This document shows, in pieces, positions 24,188-32,955 of a stretch of DNA of 64,000 nucleotides (position 1 is its first letter; each line of letters begins with the position of its first letter). Source of the stretch: Pseudobacillus lumedeiriae. Lineage in GTDB: Bacteria; Bacillota; Bacilli; Bacillales; Domibacillaceae. The stretch spans positions 62,001 through 126,000 of the forward strand of contig NZ_JAUIYO010000006.1 in the NCBI RefSeq assembly GCF_044891285.1. Reading direction: 5' to 3'. The notes beneath the pieces are model-generated. The model was not told the origin of the DNA. It ran no database searches and saw nothing but the letters and a program-made list of their open reading frames with translations. Position numbers and translations under genes: made by a program.

Positions 24188-25717
24188 TTAATTCTCCACC
24201 AATTTGGCGGTCATTTCCTTATCGGTTGGTTTTCCTTCTAATGGTTCTTCCGCTTGTTTCGCCCGTTTAATAAAGAAAGCAAGAACAAACGCGACAGCAG
24301 CAATAAAGGTCGCCGCAAGGAAAGCGTCATTAATTCCCTCTAACATCGCCTTCATCGCAATTTGTTGTTTCATTTCAGCTACAGCGGCTGCTGACGGCTG
24401 TCCTGCTGCATGCTTCATAGCAGCATCTGCCAATTCTGCAGCATGTGTTTCCGTACGATTAGACATAAGCGTAACGAGCAGCGCTGTACCAATAGCTCCG
24501 GCCACCTGGTTTAACGTATTATTCATCGCTGTACCGTGTGGATAGAAGCGGGCTGGCAGTTGATTTAACCCGTTTGTAGAAACCGGCATCATCACCATCG
24601 ATATTCCGAGCATCCGCACAGCATTTAAAATCACTAAATGATTATAAGTAGTATCTAATGAGAGTTTACTGAAATAATATGTCGTGACCACTGTAATAGC
24701 TAAACCGATGACAGCAAGTATTCTTCCGCCAACCTTATCAAATAATTTACCCGTAATCGGTGACATAAGAGACAGGACAATCGCTCCTGGGAGCATCATA
24801 AGCCCCGCGTCGAGCGGTGATATCCCGCGAATCGTTTGAACATAAATAGGAAGTAACAACATTCCAGAAAACATCGCCATATTAAGAACCATAGAAATAG
24901 ACGATGATAAAGCAAACATCGGGTATTTAAACACACCAAAGTTAAGCATTGGCCGCTCAAGCTTTGATTGGCGCACAATAAACCACACTAATGAAATCAC
25001 ACCAACGATGATCGTTGCATATACTTGCGGGCTATCCCAGCCTTTACTGCCCGCTGAACTAAATCCGTACAGCAAACCGCCAAACCCCACACTTGATAAT
25101 AGAAGAGAAAAGAAATCAAGATGAAGATCCACCTTCTCTTTTTTATCCTTAAGCAGGAAAAAGCCAATCAATAGAACAATGACTGCAATCGGTGTGATGA
25201 AGTGGAAAAGCATTCTCCAGTCGTAATGTTCAATAATCCACCCAGACAATGTCGGGCCTATTGCTGGGGCAGACATCATAATTAAACCGAAAAACCCCAT
25301 CGCTGTCCCTCTTTTTTCTATTGGAAAGCTCACTAGCATAACATTCATTAATAATGGCATCATGATCGCTGATCCAGATGCTTGAACCATTCTACCGGCT
25401 AATAATAACGGAAACACGTGGGCAAAACCGGCGATAATCGTTCCTAGTGTAAATAAACTAATAGCCGCTAAAAACAAATGTCTAACAGAATATTTTTGAA
25501 TTAAAAAGGCAGTAGTTGGAATCAATATTCCGTTCACTAGCATAAAGCCAGTCGTCAGCCACTGTACCGTTGATGGCTCAACGCTCAAATCCTTCATAAT
25601 GGAAGGAAGAGCGATATTTAGCAATGTATTATTCAAAAAAGTAATAAAAGCCCCGATCATTAGGATAGAAAGAATTCCATACGGTGCACCATTCGTCTTT
25701 TTTATGGAATCATCCAT
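24188..25717 (-). CDS. DHA2-type MFS multidrug exporter (EmrB/QacA family)
   Basis: The 509-residue protein has 14 predicted membrane helices and the DHA2 features FLNNTLLNIALPSIMKDL in TM1 and GRMVQASGSAIMMPLLMNV at motif B/C. It most resembles B. subtilis LmrB/MdtP-like drug:proton antiporters. The C-terminus carries an extra Ala-rich loop (about 420-460) before the last helix. A TetR regulator is encoded divergently 190 bases away, the usual layout for inducible drug efflux. Its ribosome site is a GGGGGAG stretch before the ATG. Confidence 0.9.
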   Translation of the reverse strand: MDDSIKKTNGAPYGILSILMIGAFITFLNNTLLNIALPSIMKDLSVEPSTVQWLTTGFMLVNGILIPTTAFLIQKYSVRHLFLAAISLFTLGTIIAGFAHVFPLLLAGRMVQASGSAIMMPLLMNVMLVSFPIEKRGTAMGFFGLIMMSAPAIGPTLSGWIIEHYDWRMLFHFITPIAVIVLLIGFFLLKDKKEKVDLHLDFFSLLLSSVGFGGLLYGFSSAGSKGWDSPQVYATIIVGVISLVWFIVRQSKLERPMLNFGVFKYPMFALSSSISMVLNMAMFSGMLLLPIYVQTIRGISPLDAGLMMLPGAIVLSLMSPITGKLFDKVGGRILAVIGLAITVVTTYYFSKLSLDTTYNHLVILNAVRMLGISMVMMPVSTNGLNQLPARFYPHGTAMNNTLNQVAGAIGTALLVTLMSNRTETHAAELADAAMKHAAGQPSAAAVAEMKQQIAMKAMLEGINDAFLAATFIAAVAFVLAFFIKRAKQAEEPLEGKPTDKEMTAKLVEN

Positions 25718-25738
25718 TATTTCTCCCCCTATACATTC

Positions 25739-25756
25739 GGTACATTATTTTGTACC
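25739..25756. promoter_or_regulatory. Candidate TetR operator 1
   Basis: GGTACA and TGTACC form a palindrome around TTATTT in the divergent intergenic region, just upstream of the exporter start. Its position fits an operator for the neighbouring TetR protein. Confidence 0.5.
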
Positions 25757-25845
25757 ATCGTTTCATTCAGAACCTTATCATATACCAATAGTTCAATGAA
25801 TGCAATAAAAAAATAACCTGTTATTTACGGGGTTTGTATAAATTC

Positions 25846-25870
25846 TAAAAGTAATGTACTATGACTTTTA
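25846..25870. promoter_or_regulatory. Candidate TetR operator 2
   Basis: TAAAAGT and ACTTTTA are inverted repeats around AATGTACTATG, about 40 bases before the regulator start. The inner GTAC echoes the first palindrome, so the regulator may bind both. Confidence 0.4.
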
Positions 25871-25906
25871 TACACACAGTCCAATTAAAATTTCAGGTGA
25901 TAATAT

Positions 25907-26806
25907 ATGAACGACAGAAAGCAGCATGTCATCAAAATGGCTCATCAACTATTTATTGACAAAGGTTTTCAAGCGACATCCATTCAAGATATTTTAAACG
26001 TAAGCGGAATATCCAAAGGGACATTTTATAATTATTTTTCATCTAAGAATGAATTGTTAATCGCCCTTTTTAAATCAATTCATAAACAGCTCGAAAAGGA
26101 ACGTAATGAATTACTCATTGGCCAGGACCCTGCCGATATGGAAATTTTCATTAAACAAATCGAATTGCAGATGAAAACGAACCGAACAAATAAGCTACTC
26201 CCTCTTTTTGAAGAAGTACTCGTTTCGAATGATCAGGATCTTAAAGAATTTATTAAAAAAGGACAATTGCGGTCGCTTCGTTGGGTGTATCGGCGATTTA
26301 CAGATATCTTCAGCGAAAGAGAGAAGCCTTATTTACTAGACTGTTCCATTATGCTCATTGGTATTTTACATCAAAACCTTAAATATTATGTGATGCTTCA
26401 TGAGTCCGATGACAGCATTCATCGAGTAGTCCGCTATAGTGTAGAACGAGCCGTAAAGATTGTACATGAGGTTGCACAAACAGGCGATCAGTTAATTCCT
26501 CCTGAGTTTTTAGAAGGCTGGCTGCCCGATTGCGAGCAAACAGATCACTCTCTTCAGCAGAAACTTTGTCATACGATATCCGTATTGAAAAATGCGCTGA
26601 ATAATCAGATTGAAGGAACAAAGTGCATCGAGTTATTAGACTTTATACAAGATGAACTGCTTCATTCAAAAAGCCCTCGGAAATTCCTAACGGAAAGCGC
26701 TCTTTCGTCCTTACAGGCAGAACGAGAATCTTTCGGGGAAGAGGAACTTCATAAGCTCAATCAACTAGTGGCAAGTTACTTTGATCAAATAGAGCAGACG
26801 GATTAA
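25907..26806 (+). CDS. TetR/AcrR family regulator of the DHA2 exporter
   Basis: Residues 1-50 form a TetR helix-turn-helix (FIDKGFQATSIQDILNVSGISKGTFYNYFSSKNELL). The remaining 250 residues are helical and form a ligand-binding domain that is longer than usual for the family (299 in total against about 190-220). It is divergent from the DHA2 exporter and most likely represses it and itself. The inducer is unknown. A perfect terminator follows at 26874. Confidence 0.88.
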   Translation: MNDRKQHVIKMAHQLFIDKGFQATSIQDILNVSGISKGTFYNYFSSKNELLIALFKSIHKQLEKERNELLIGQDPADMEIFIKQIELQMKTNRTNKLLPLFEEVLVSNDQDLKEFIKKGQLRSLRWVYRRFTDIFSEREKPYLLDCSIMLIGILHQNLKYYVMLHESDDSIHRVVRYSVERAVKIVHEVAQTGDQLIPPEFLEGWLPDCEQTDHSLQQKLCHTISVLKNALNNQIEGTKCIELLDFIQDELLHSKSPRKFLTESALSSLQAERESFGEEELHKLNQLVASYFDQIEQTD

Positions 26807-26810
26807 CTTG

Positions 26811-26873
26811 ATCCGTTGATTTCCCTTCCAGGTGCTTCGCTTTCCGTGGTGCAGACGATGAGTCTGCATCTAT
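26811..26873. repeat. Fragment of the dispersed palindromic element
   Basis: TCCGTTGATTTCCCTTCCAGGTGCTTCGC and a TGCAGACGATGAGTCTGCA hairpin match the left part of the element. The right end is missing. Confidence 0.45.
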
Positions 26874-26918
26874 AACAAACAGCCTTAACCAGATATACCT
26901 GGTTAAGGCTGTTTGTTA
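26874..26918 (+). terminator. Perfect 19-bp terminator hairpin
   Basis: AACAAACAGCCTTAACCAG and its exact complement are separated by a short ATATAC loop. It lies between the convergent TetR gene and the small spore protein gene and can serve both. Confidence 0.85.
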
Positions 26919-26938
26919 GTAGCATGGATAACGATCGA

Positions 26939-27121
26939 TCAATGCATACCGTTCCATTTCCCTTGGTTCTTAGAAGCTTTTTCTTTTTTCGCCTTTTCTT
27001 TATGAGCTCGATTCGCATTCGCACTGCCAAATTCCTCACCAAACTCCGAATCTGTTTGGCTAGAGTCAAACCCTTTTTTGTTCTTTTGCTCTGCATCATT
27101 TTTCTTCGTCCGTTTTGCCAT
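26939..27121 (-). CDS. Small acid-soluble spore protein-like (60 aa)
   Basis: The 60-residue protein is rich in Lys, Asn, Glu, Gln and small residues (MAKRTKKNDAEQKNKKG, then DSEFGEEFGSANANRA). The EFG-E-EFG-S pattern resembles the repeat of gamma-type SASPs (TEFASET). Gamma SASPs are amino-acid stores degraded at germination. Start set at ATG 27121, 6 bases after GGAGGG. That start overlaps the stop codon of the membrane peptide gene upstream (ATGATG), so the two are coupled. Family is probable, not certain. Confidence 0.6.
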   Translation of the reverse strand: MAKRTKKNDAEQKNKKGFDSSQTDSEFGEEFGSANANRAHKEKAKKEKASKNQGKWNGMH

Positions 27122-27312
27122 CATAATCCCTCCTTCGTTTCTTTAGTATGAGAAGCAAAAGAGGAAATATACGCTGCGGCTTGTTCAAATAACCTTGTAC
27201 CACGTGATATGGTTTTAGATAGCAAAAAGCAGATCGGCCATATCATGAATAAGATAACAGCTGCCAGTATCGCAGAGAACAAAAAAGTGGTAATGATTTC
27301 AAAATAGACCAA
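27121..27312 (-). CDS. Small single-helix membrane protein
   Basis: A TTG start 8 bases after AAAGG opens a 63-codon frame. Residues 6-32 form a long hydrophobic segment, followed by a polar tail. The stop codon overlaps the start of the SASP-like gene. No family is recognised. It could be a forespore or mother-cell membrane peptide by association, but this is inference. Confidence 0.5.
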   Translation of the reverse strand: MVYFEIITTFLFSAILAAVILFMIWPICFLLSKTISRGTRLFEQAAAYISSFASHTKETKEGL

Positions 27313-27403
27313 GCAGGAAACCTTTTAGATAGATAACACAAAGCCTTAAGAGGGCATAATCTATATAAGTATGAGTTACATGAGCGATGGAGGTAAAAAA
27401 GTG

Positions 27404-27892
27404 ATGAATTTTCAACCTTTTAGCGGGATCGTAACGATGATTAGTGACTTTGCAATAGGATCAAATAATGAAGGCGCCGGCTGTTATAAATTAATGTCTG
27501 TAGATAACGGACGCGGCTCTTTAGTAAATTTCGTAGTGGAACCTACTACTTACTTTGTAGATCATGTAATGATAGAAGCAGGGGATAGGGTAACCGGATT
27601 TTATGATGCAGACGCAGCTGTTCCTCTTATATTCCCTCCACAATTCCGAGCAATTGTTATGGCTAAAAATACACCTTATCAAAATGTGAAAGTCGATTAT
27701 TTTAACAGCCGATTAGAAAGCAGTGATGGCCAATTAAAATTAAACATTTCCCCCTATACCCAGATGTTATTACAAAACGGGCAAGCATTTACAAACAATC
27801 CCGCAAATCGAAATCTAATCGTGATCTATGGCCCTTCTACCAGAAGTATACCGGCCCAGACTACTCCTTACAAAATTATTGTTATGTGTTAG
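27404..27892 (+). CDS. Hypothetical protein, conserved-looking beta-rich domain
   Basis: The 162-residue product starts MNFQPFSGIVTMISDFAIG and continues with alternating hydrophobic strands (GSLVNFVVEPTTYFVD, AGDRVTGFYDADAAVPLIFPPQFRAIVMAK). This suggests a small beta-barrel such as an OB-like fold. It lacks a signal peptide and ends ...TTPYKIIVMC. The GGAGG at 27389-27393 supports ATG 27404, or GTG 27401. I do not recognise the family. Confidence 0.75.
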   Translation: MNFQPFSGIVTMISDFAIGSNNEGAGCYKLMSVDNGRGSLVNFVVEPTTYFVDHVMIEAGDRVTGFYDADAAVPLIFPPQFRAIVMAKNTPYQNVKVDYFNSRLESSDGQLKLNISPYTQMLLQNGQAFTNNPANRNLIVIYGPSTRSIPAQTTPYKIIVMC

Positions 27893-27939
27893 CTGTTTAA
27901 AATAATAATGGACTCCAAGGTCAGCTTAGCAGCGAGTGA

Positions 27940-27990
27940 CATAAAGGAGGTGGATGCAAAAGGATCGTTCTCTTTTACATCCACCTCCTT
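27940..27990 (+). terminator. Terminator between the hypothetical gene and bioI
   Basis: AAAGGAGGTGGATG and CATCCACCTCCTTT form a 14-bp perfect stem. T runs allow action in both directions. Confidence 0.75.
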
Positions 27991-28069
27991 TCATTTTTAT
28001 AGTGATTTAAGCACATCTTTCCGCCCTTTCATCTTATACATCGCTGTATCGGCCCTTCCATCACTTCAC

Positions 28070-29296
28070 TTAGTGAAAGGTAACCGGCAATTCTTTTAGC
28101 GACCTAAACCCAATGAGTTTTCTCCATTGCGGTTCTGGTGCGGCCATTTGGAGATGATCCATTCGCTGCACGAGCGTGCCAATAGCAATTTGTGCTTCCA
28201 AACGTGCTAATGATGCACCCAAACAAAAATGAATGCCAGATCCAAAGGCAAGGTGCGGGTTGGGATTTCTAGTGATATCGAGCACATTAGGATGATCGAA
28301 CTTTTTCGGATCACGATTAGCGGCCCCTAGCAGGATGTATACTTGCTCTCCTTTTTTAATCGTGACTTCATTCATTTCAATCTCTTCTGATGCCACACGG
28401 GCTGTCAACTGTGTCGGACTGTCATAGCGTAAAAATTCTTCAACAGCCCTTTCAATCAAGATTGGCTTTTCCTTTAACATCATCAATTGCTTCGGATAAT
28501 TCAATAAGGATAGAACCGAATTGCTAATCAGATTGACCGTTGTTTCGTGTCCAGCAATCACAAGTAAAATACACGTCGCCAGCAGTTCCTCATCTGTTAA
28601 CACCTCTCCTTGTTGTTCCTCAATGATTAACCTGCTAATAAGGTCATCTTGAAGGAGCTGTTTCCTCTTTTGAATAAGTTCTTTAAAATAAACGAGCAAT
28701 ATCTTCGTTATGTCGTTTCCATTTGTTAACGTCCTTTTTGACCGGGTAAAGTCAATGGTTTGGATTAAACTTACGGACCATTCTCTAAATTGCTGGCGCT
28801 CTTCTTCCGGTACCCCTAATATTTTAGCTATAATGAGACTAGCTAAAGGAAACGCAAAGTCTGCAATGATATCCATTCTTTTTCTTGCCTGCACCCGATC
28901 CAGCAGATCGTTAACCGTTTCTTCTATATATGGACGGTAACCTTCCACAACATTTGGGGTAAATGCTTTACTAATCAACATGCGTAAGCGTTTATGATCA
29001 TCTTGATTCTTAAAAAGCATCATATCATTTTGAATATTTTTAAGATGTTCATATTTTTTGGTTGTCTGAGGAAGCGGAATACGATTTTTAAATTTGGTGT
29101 TTTTAAGGATCTTTGCCGCCTCTTCATATCCGGTTACATACCAGCCTCGATATTTAAATAAACTCCCCTTATACATAGGGCAATGGGAACGTAACTGATC
29201 ATAAATGGGATAAGGATTGCTTAAAAACTCAGAAGAAGAAAGGGAAATTGGAAATGTTTTCAGAAATTCTAACTCCTGTTTCGGATGGCTTATCAT
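28070..29296 (-). CDS. bioI: Biotin biosynthesis cytochrome P450 BioI
   Basis: The 408-residue P450 cleaves long-chain acyl-ACP to give pimeloyl-ACP for biotin synthesis. The haem-binding loop is FGSGIHFCLGASLARLEA, the I-helix is LLVIAGHETTVNLISNS and the ExxR motif is EEFLRYD. The N-terminal SSSEFLSNPYPIYDQLRSHCPMYKGS and the C-terminal half track B. subtilis BioI (CYP107H1) closely. The ATG follows GGGAGG. It is the last gene of a bioW-bioF-bioI unit. Having both BioW and BioI means two routes to pimelate thioester, as in B. subtilis. Confidence 0.93.
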   Translation of the reverse strand: MISHPKQELEFLKTFPISLSSSEFLSNPYPIYDQLRSHCPMYKGSLFKYRGWYVTGYEEAAKILKNTKFKNRIPLPQTTKKYEHLKNIQNDMMLFKNQDDHKRLRMLISKAFTPNVVEGYRPYIEETVNDLLDRVQARKRMDIIADFAFPLASLIIAKILGVPEEERQQFREWSVSLIQTIDFTRSKRTLTNGNDITKILLVYFKELIQKRKQLLQDDLISRLIIEEQQGEVLTDEELLATCILLVIAGHETTVNLISNSVLSLLNYPKQLMMLKEKPILIERAVEEFLRYDSPTQLTARVASEEIEMNEVTIKKGEQVYILLGAANRDPKKFDHPNVLDITRNPNPHLAFGSGIHFCLGASLARLEAQIAIGTLVQRMDHLQMAAPEPQWRKLIGFRSLKELPVTFH

Positions 29297-29359
29297 TTTA
29301 TTCCTCCCATATACAACTTATTTTCAATCGCTGGCATCAGTTACTGTTACAAAAAACAT

Positions 29360-30532
29360 TTATACAATGATGCTCAGCTCTTTTCCAATTAGACGAAATG
29401 ACGTTAACAAGTCATCTATTTCTTTTGAACTGTGGTCAGTTGTAACCGTCAGCCGAATACGACTTTCTCCTATCGGCACGGTCGGCGGCCGAATCGCTGG
29501 AGCATATATCCCTTCTTGCTGAAGCCTTTTCGCAAAATCAACAGCTTTATAGGGGTCCCCGATGATCACGGGAATAATCGGTGTCCCGCCCCCTTTTACT
29601 TCATAACCCATTTCTTCCAAACCAGTTTTTACCTGTTTTACTTTTGAAAGCAGCAGTTGGCGTTGTTCTTTACTCTGTTCTATAATCTCCAATGCTGCAT
29701 ATGAAGCTGCACAGATGCACGGTGAAATCGAAGTTTGAAAGATAAACGTTCTAGCATGGTTTAGCAAAAAGTCAGTCAACACTTTTGATCCAGAGACAAA
29801 TCCTCCTTCCGTACCGACGGCTTTGCTTAGAGTACCGATCGTTATATGTGGAGTGACACCGAAATGCTCGCTTGTCCCTCTGCCATTCTCTCCTAAAACA
29901 CCCGTTGCATGGGCATCGTCAATAATAACGAATGCTCCATAGCGTTCAGCAAGTGACATGATCTTATCGAGCGGTGCAATCGTACCATCCATACTAAATA
30001 CGCCATCCGTTACGATAAAACACTGTCGATCACACGCTACTTCTTTTAATTTCTCTTCAAGATCGTCGGTATCGACATGTTTATAAATGACCGTATCGGC
30101 TTTGGATAATCGGCATCCGTCGATCACACTCGCATGATTCAGTTGGTCGCTAAAGATGACGTCCCCTTTTTGAGGCAACGAAGACAGTACACCGACATTA
30201 GCTAAATAGCCGCTTGAAAACAGAAGGGCTGCTTCCGTTTGCTTAAAACTTGCGATTCTTTCCTCCAGCTTTTGGTGCCATTTCGTATGGCCTGTCGTTA
30301 ACCTCGAGCCGCTGCTTCCAACTCCAAATTCATGAAGAATCGTTTCCGCTGCATAAATCAAGCGCTCATCATTGGCCAATCCTAAATAATTATTTGAGGA
30401 AAAAACAATTTGCTGCCTTTCATCCGCAACCATCTCTGGAAGGGAAGAAGTATCCATCGTTCGCAGCCTGCGATACAAACCAGACTCTTTTGTCTTATCT
30501 AACCTCTGACTTAACCATTCATCAAGCTTCAC
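29360..30532 (-). CDS. bioF: 8-amino-7-oxononanoate synthase
   Basis: This PLP enzyme condenses pimeloyl-CoA or -ACP with alanine. Key residues are visible: FSSNNYLGLANDERL, GVGSSGSRLTTGHTKWH, DDAHATGVLGENG and the PLP lysine in GTLSKAVGTEGGF. I chose the GTG start at 30532, 9 bases after GAGGGG. It gives a 390-residue protein beginning like B. subtilis BioF (K-hydrophobic-D-x-WL). The frame extends upstream into bioW with a TTG overlapping the bioW stop, so the genes are closely coupled. Confidence 0.93.
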   Translation of the reverse strand: MKLDEWLSQRLDKTKESGLYRRLRTMDTSSLPEMVADERQQIVFSSNNYLGLANDERLIYAAETILHEFGVGSSGSRLTTGHTKWHQKLEERIASFKQTEAALLFSSGYLANVGVLSSLPQKGDVIFSDQLNHASVIDGCRLSKADTVIYKHVDTDDLEEKLKEVACDRQCFIVTDGVFSMDGTIAPLDKIMSLAERYGAFVIIDDAHATGVLGENGRGTSEHFGVTPHITIGTLSKAVGTEGGFVSGSKVLTDFLLNHARTFIFQTSISPCICAASYAALEIIEQSKEQRQLLLSKVKQVKTGLEEMGYEVKGGGTPIIPVIIGDPYKAVDFAKRLQQEGIYAPAIRPPTVPIGESRIRLTVTTDHSSKEIDDLLTSFRLIGKELSIIV

Positions 30533-30558
30533 GTTTGTTATCCCCTCTATTCTCCTTC

Positions 30559-31338
30559 TCAAGATTCTCCTTTATCTCCCTCCCATTGAACAAAAACGGG
30601 CTGCTTTTCTAAGTAATGGATATAGGAATCCCACTCTTTTAAACCTTCAACAAAAAAGATGCGGCACCCCTGTTCATCTCCATGTTCTTTTAGTTTTGTA
30701 ATACGTTGATAGCCTAGCTTTTTGCTTGCCACATAACCTGTTATGTATTCCGGATCATCTGACCAGCATAATTCTGCGACAGAAGCCGGATGTTCACTCA
30801 CCTTGGCCGCAAGCACAAGCGCCTCCTTCACTCTCGGACTGTTAGGCATCTTGTAGTAAGCAGCCCATTTTTCGAAATTATTATTCAACCAATCCATTCG
30901 GGAAACTCTCACGCCCTTTTCGTGCCTATGATCAATCCGGTCACCTGACTGAATGTCAACTACTATCGCCCCTCTAATATTTGAATATTCAGTCATATAT
31001 TTGTATGATTTTTCAATGATCTTCCTCGGAATACCGGTCTTCTCCAGCAGTTCCCAAGACAATGCTTGTCCCATTTCTACTGATGCTACTTTATTTGTCT
31101 TAATTGGTAATGGCTGAATGAGCTTGATTGGCTCTTCAATTAATTCAAACTGAACCTGCATAAAATCAGGGTTTCCTCTTGAATGAGTTAGCCCTTTTTC
31201 CAATAAAGCATTCATCGCATATTTTATATCTCTATAGGTGGAAAGCATTTCTCCACCCGATATGTGTTTTCCGCCATGTTCATGAGGCCCATTCTTAGCA
31301 GCCCTCATTCTGACACTATAATACTTTTCCTCTTGCAT
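30559..31338 (-). CDS. bioW: 6-carboxyhexanoate-CoA ligase (pimeloyl-CoA synthetase)
   Basis: The 259-residue BioW activates pimelate to pimeloyl-CoA with ATP. Family segments include YYSVRMRAAKNGPHEHGGKHISGGE near the start, the GIPRKIIEKSYKYM region, RGAIVVDIQSGDRIDHRHEKGVRVSRMDW and SDDPEYITGYVASKKLGYQRI. The ATG follows GGAGG at 9 bases. It is the first gene of the unit and is preceded by a BirA operator and promoter. bioA, bioD and bioB are absent from the window. Confidence 0.93.
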   Translation of the reverse strand: MQEEKYYSVRMRAAKNGPHEHGGKHISGGEMLSTYRDIKYAMNALLEKGLTHSRGNPDFMQVQFELIEEPIKLIQPLPIKTNKVASVEMGQALSWELLEKTGIPRKIIEKSYKYMTEYSNIRGAIVVDIQSGDRIDHRHEKGVRVSRMDWLNNNFEKWAAYYKMPNSPRVKEALVLAAKVSEHPASVAELCWSDDPEYITGYVASKKLGYQRITKLKEHGDEQGCRIFFVEGLKEWDSYIHYLEKQPVFVQWEGDKGES

Positions 31339-31495
31339 ATTTTCGATCCTCCGGGCTTGTCTTTTGAAAGCAAAAGATCCGTTTGCTTTGAAGTTAGAAA
31401 GCTAAGTAACGTTCTTCCACGGAATCTACATTAATCAAACACCTTAACCATCCAATGCATTCCGAATCATTACAAATGCCAAACATACGTCTAGT

Positions 31496-31526
31496 TTGTA
31501 AACTATTTTTTAATTTTAGTTAACAT
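31496..31526 (-). promoter_or_regulatory. BirA operator of the biotin genes
   Basis: TGTTAAC and GTTTACA are separated by exactly 15 bases. This matches the Bacillus BirA operator (TTGTTAAC-N15-GTTTACAA) bound by the biotin-protein ligase with biotinyl-AMP. It sits just downstream of the -10 box, over the likely transcription start. Confidence 0.85.
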
Positions 31527-31530
31527 TTAA

Positions 31531-31560
31531 ATAATAAAATTGCTAACACCATCCTGTCAA
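31531..31560 (-). promoter_or_regulatory. Promoter of bioW-bioF-bioI
   Basis: TTGACA (31555-31560) and TATTAT (31531-31536) on the minus strand are separated by 18 bases, directly upstream of the BirA operator. Confidence 0.75.
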
Positions 31561-31630
31561 TAAATTAATCTTGTTCATAAGCAGCTCATTTCTTTTAAGC
31601 TCTTCACAAAAGATGTATAAAACAACAAAG

Positions 31631-31670
31631 AGTGACTTTAAAGGGACAAGCCCTTTAAAGTCACTCTCAA
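31631..31670 (-). terminator. Terminator after the first M20 hydrolase
   Basis: GAGTGACTTTAAAGGG and CCCTTTAAAGTCACTC form a perfect 16-bp stem with an ACAAG loop, just past the stop at 31693. Confidence 0.85.
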
Positions 31671-31692
31671 CAAATGAACTTATTCTCAAGAT

Positions 31693-32808
31693 TTACTGTT
31701 CCGCAAGTCCTTTGAAAAGCTCAACGGCCGTTTCGATGAGTTCATCGCGGAAGTCATACTCATATGTGTGTACGTGAGGATATTCTTCGCCGTTTCCGAT
31801 GTAACACATCGCACCTTTCGCCTTCTTCAAATAATGGCCAAAGTCTTCAGAACCACGGAACGCTTCTTTCATCTCGACGACCGGAAGCCCCTTTGCCTCG
31901 CAAACTTGCCGGATCTTGTCAGAGCTTTCCTTATGATTCACCGTTTCAGGAAAAGCATCGTTGTAGGAGAAGCTTACTTTTAATCCATACTTTTCTGCTT
32001 GAGCCATCGCAAGCTCTTCAAGGTTTTTCTGAAGCTTATCCAATTCTTCTTCATACAAAGCACGGATCGTTAAAAGCAAGTCGCCTTTACTCGCAGATAC
32101 TCCGAAAGCTCTTTCGCCGATGGCTACTTGAACAACCGTACAAAGGACGATCCCCTTGTTGTTCTCTGGAGAGATGAACTCAGGAATAGCATCAATCACC
32201 TTTGCAATAGCGAAAGAAGGATTCGCTCCATCCTCTGGCTGGCTGGCATGGGCAGGAGCACCTTCCATGCGGATCGTCATTCCTTTAGATGCACAATGAG
32301 CTGTTCCATCAATGACGTTAACAGACTTGAATGGCATGCCGCTCATGTTATGATAAGCGAAAATCTCTTCGATATTATTTTCCTCGATAAACTCAACACA
32401 CTGAGCAGCTCCGTCTCCTGTTTCCTCCGCATGCTGGAAGAGGAAGAAGATGTTTTTATCGGCACCCTTCTGGTCGATTTCTAGAGCAAACCCAGCAAGG
32501 CTTGCAGAGTGGCCGTCATGCCCGCATTTATGAGAGATTCCCGAGAACTGCGAAGCATGTGGAATGTCGATTTTTTCTTCCATCGGAATCGCGTCAAAGT
32601 CTGCACGGAACGCGATGTTCTTCTTCCCTTCACCCGCGCGATAAACCGCGTAGAACCAAAGGCCTTTATCTACAATTTCTAGATTTGTATGCTCTTTAAG
32701 AAAATCGATTAAATGCTGTTTTGTCCAAACTTCATGATTGGATAACTCGGGATGCTGATGCAATTCATGACGCAGCTGTTTCGCTAATTCTAGATTTTTC
32801 GTTTCCAA
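31693..32808 (-). CDS. M20 family metallo-amidohydrolase
   Basis: The 371-residue M20D-type hydrolase has LRHELHQHPELS at the start, metal ligands in FRADFDAIPMEE, HKCGHDGHSAS and QHAEETGDGA, the lid domain, and AFRGSEDFGHYL with the last ligands. Relatives remove N-acyl groups from amino acids or peptides. The exact substrate is not predictable. I chose TTG at 32808, about 9 bases after GGAGGAG. It is separated by 150 bases from a second M20 gene on the same strand, with which it shares only the family fold. Confidence 0.85.
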   Translation of the reverse strand: METKNLELAKQLRHELHQHPELSNHEVWTKQHLIDFLKEHTNLEIVDKGLWFYAVYRAGEGKKNIAFRADFDAIPMEEKIDIPHASQFSGISHKCGHDGHSASLAGFALEIDQKGADKNIFFLFQHAEETGDGAAQCVEFIEENNIEEIFAYHNMSGMPFKSVNVIDGTAHCASKGMTIRMEGAPAHASQPEDGANPSFAIAKVIDAIPEFISPENNKGIVLCTVVQVAIGERAFGVSASKGDLLLTIRALYEEELDKLQKNLEELAMAQAEKYGLKVSFSYNDAFPETVNHKESSDKIRQVCEAKGLPVVEMKEAFRGSEDFGHYLKKAKGAMCYIGNGEEYPHVHTYEYDFRDELIETAVELFKGLAEQ

Positions 32809-32955
32809 TGTTCCTGTCTCCTCCAAATAAGATTTCTTTCACATGCTTTTGATCGTTGATCTATTAAAGTAATAAAGTCCCATTAGACCATATCTATACG
32901 TCTGTTTTTATCAGATACTCTGTAAGTATTACCTAAAAAGTGGACCTAACATCTA

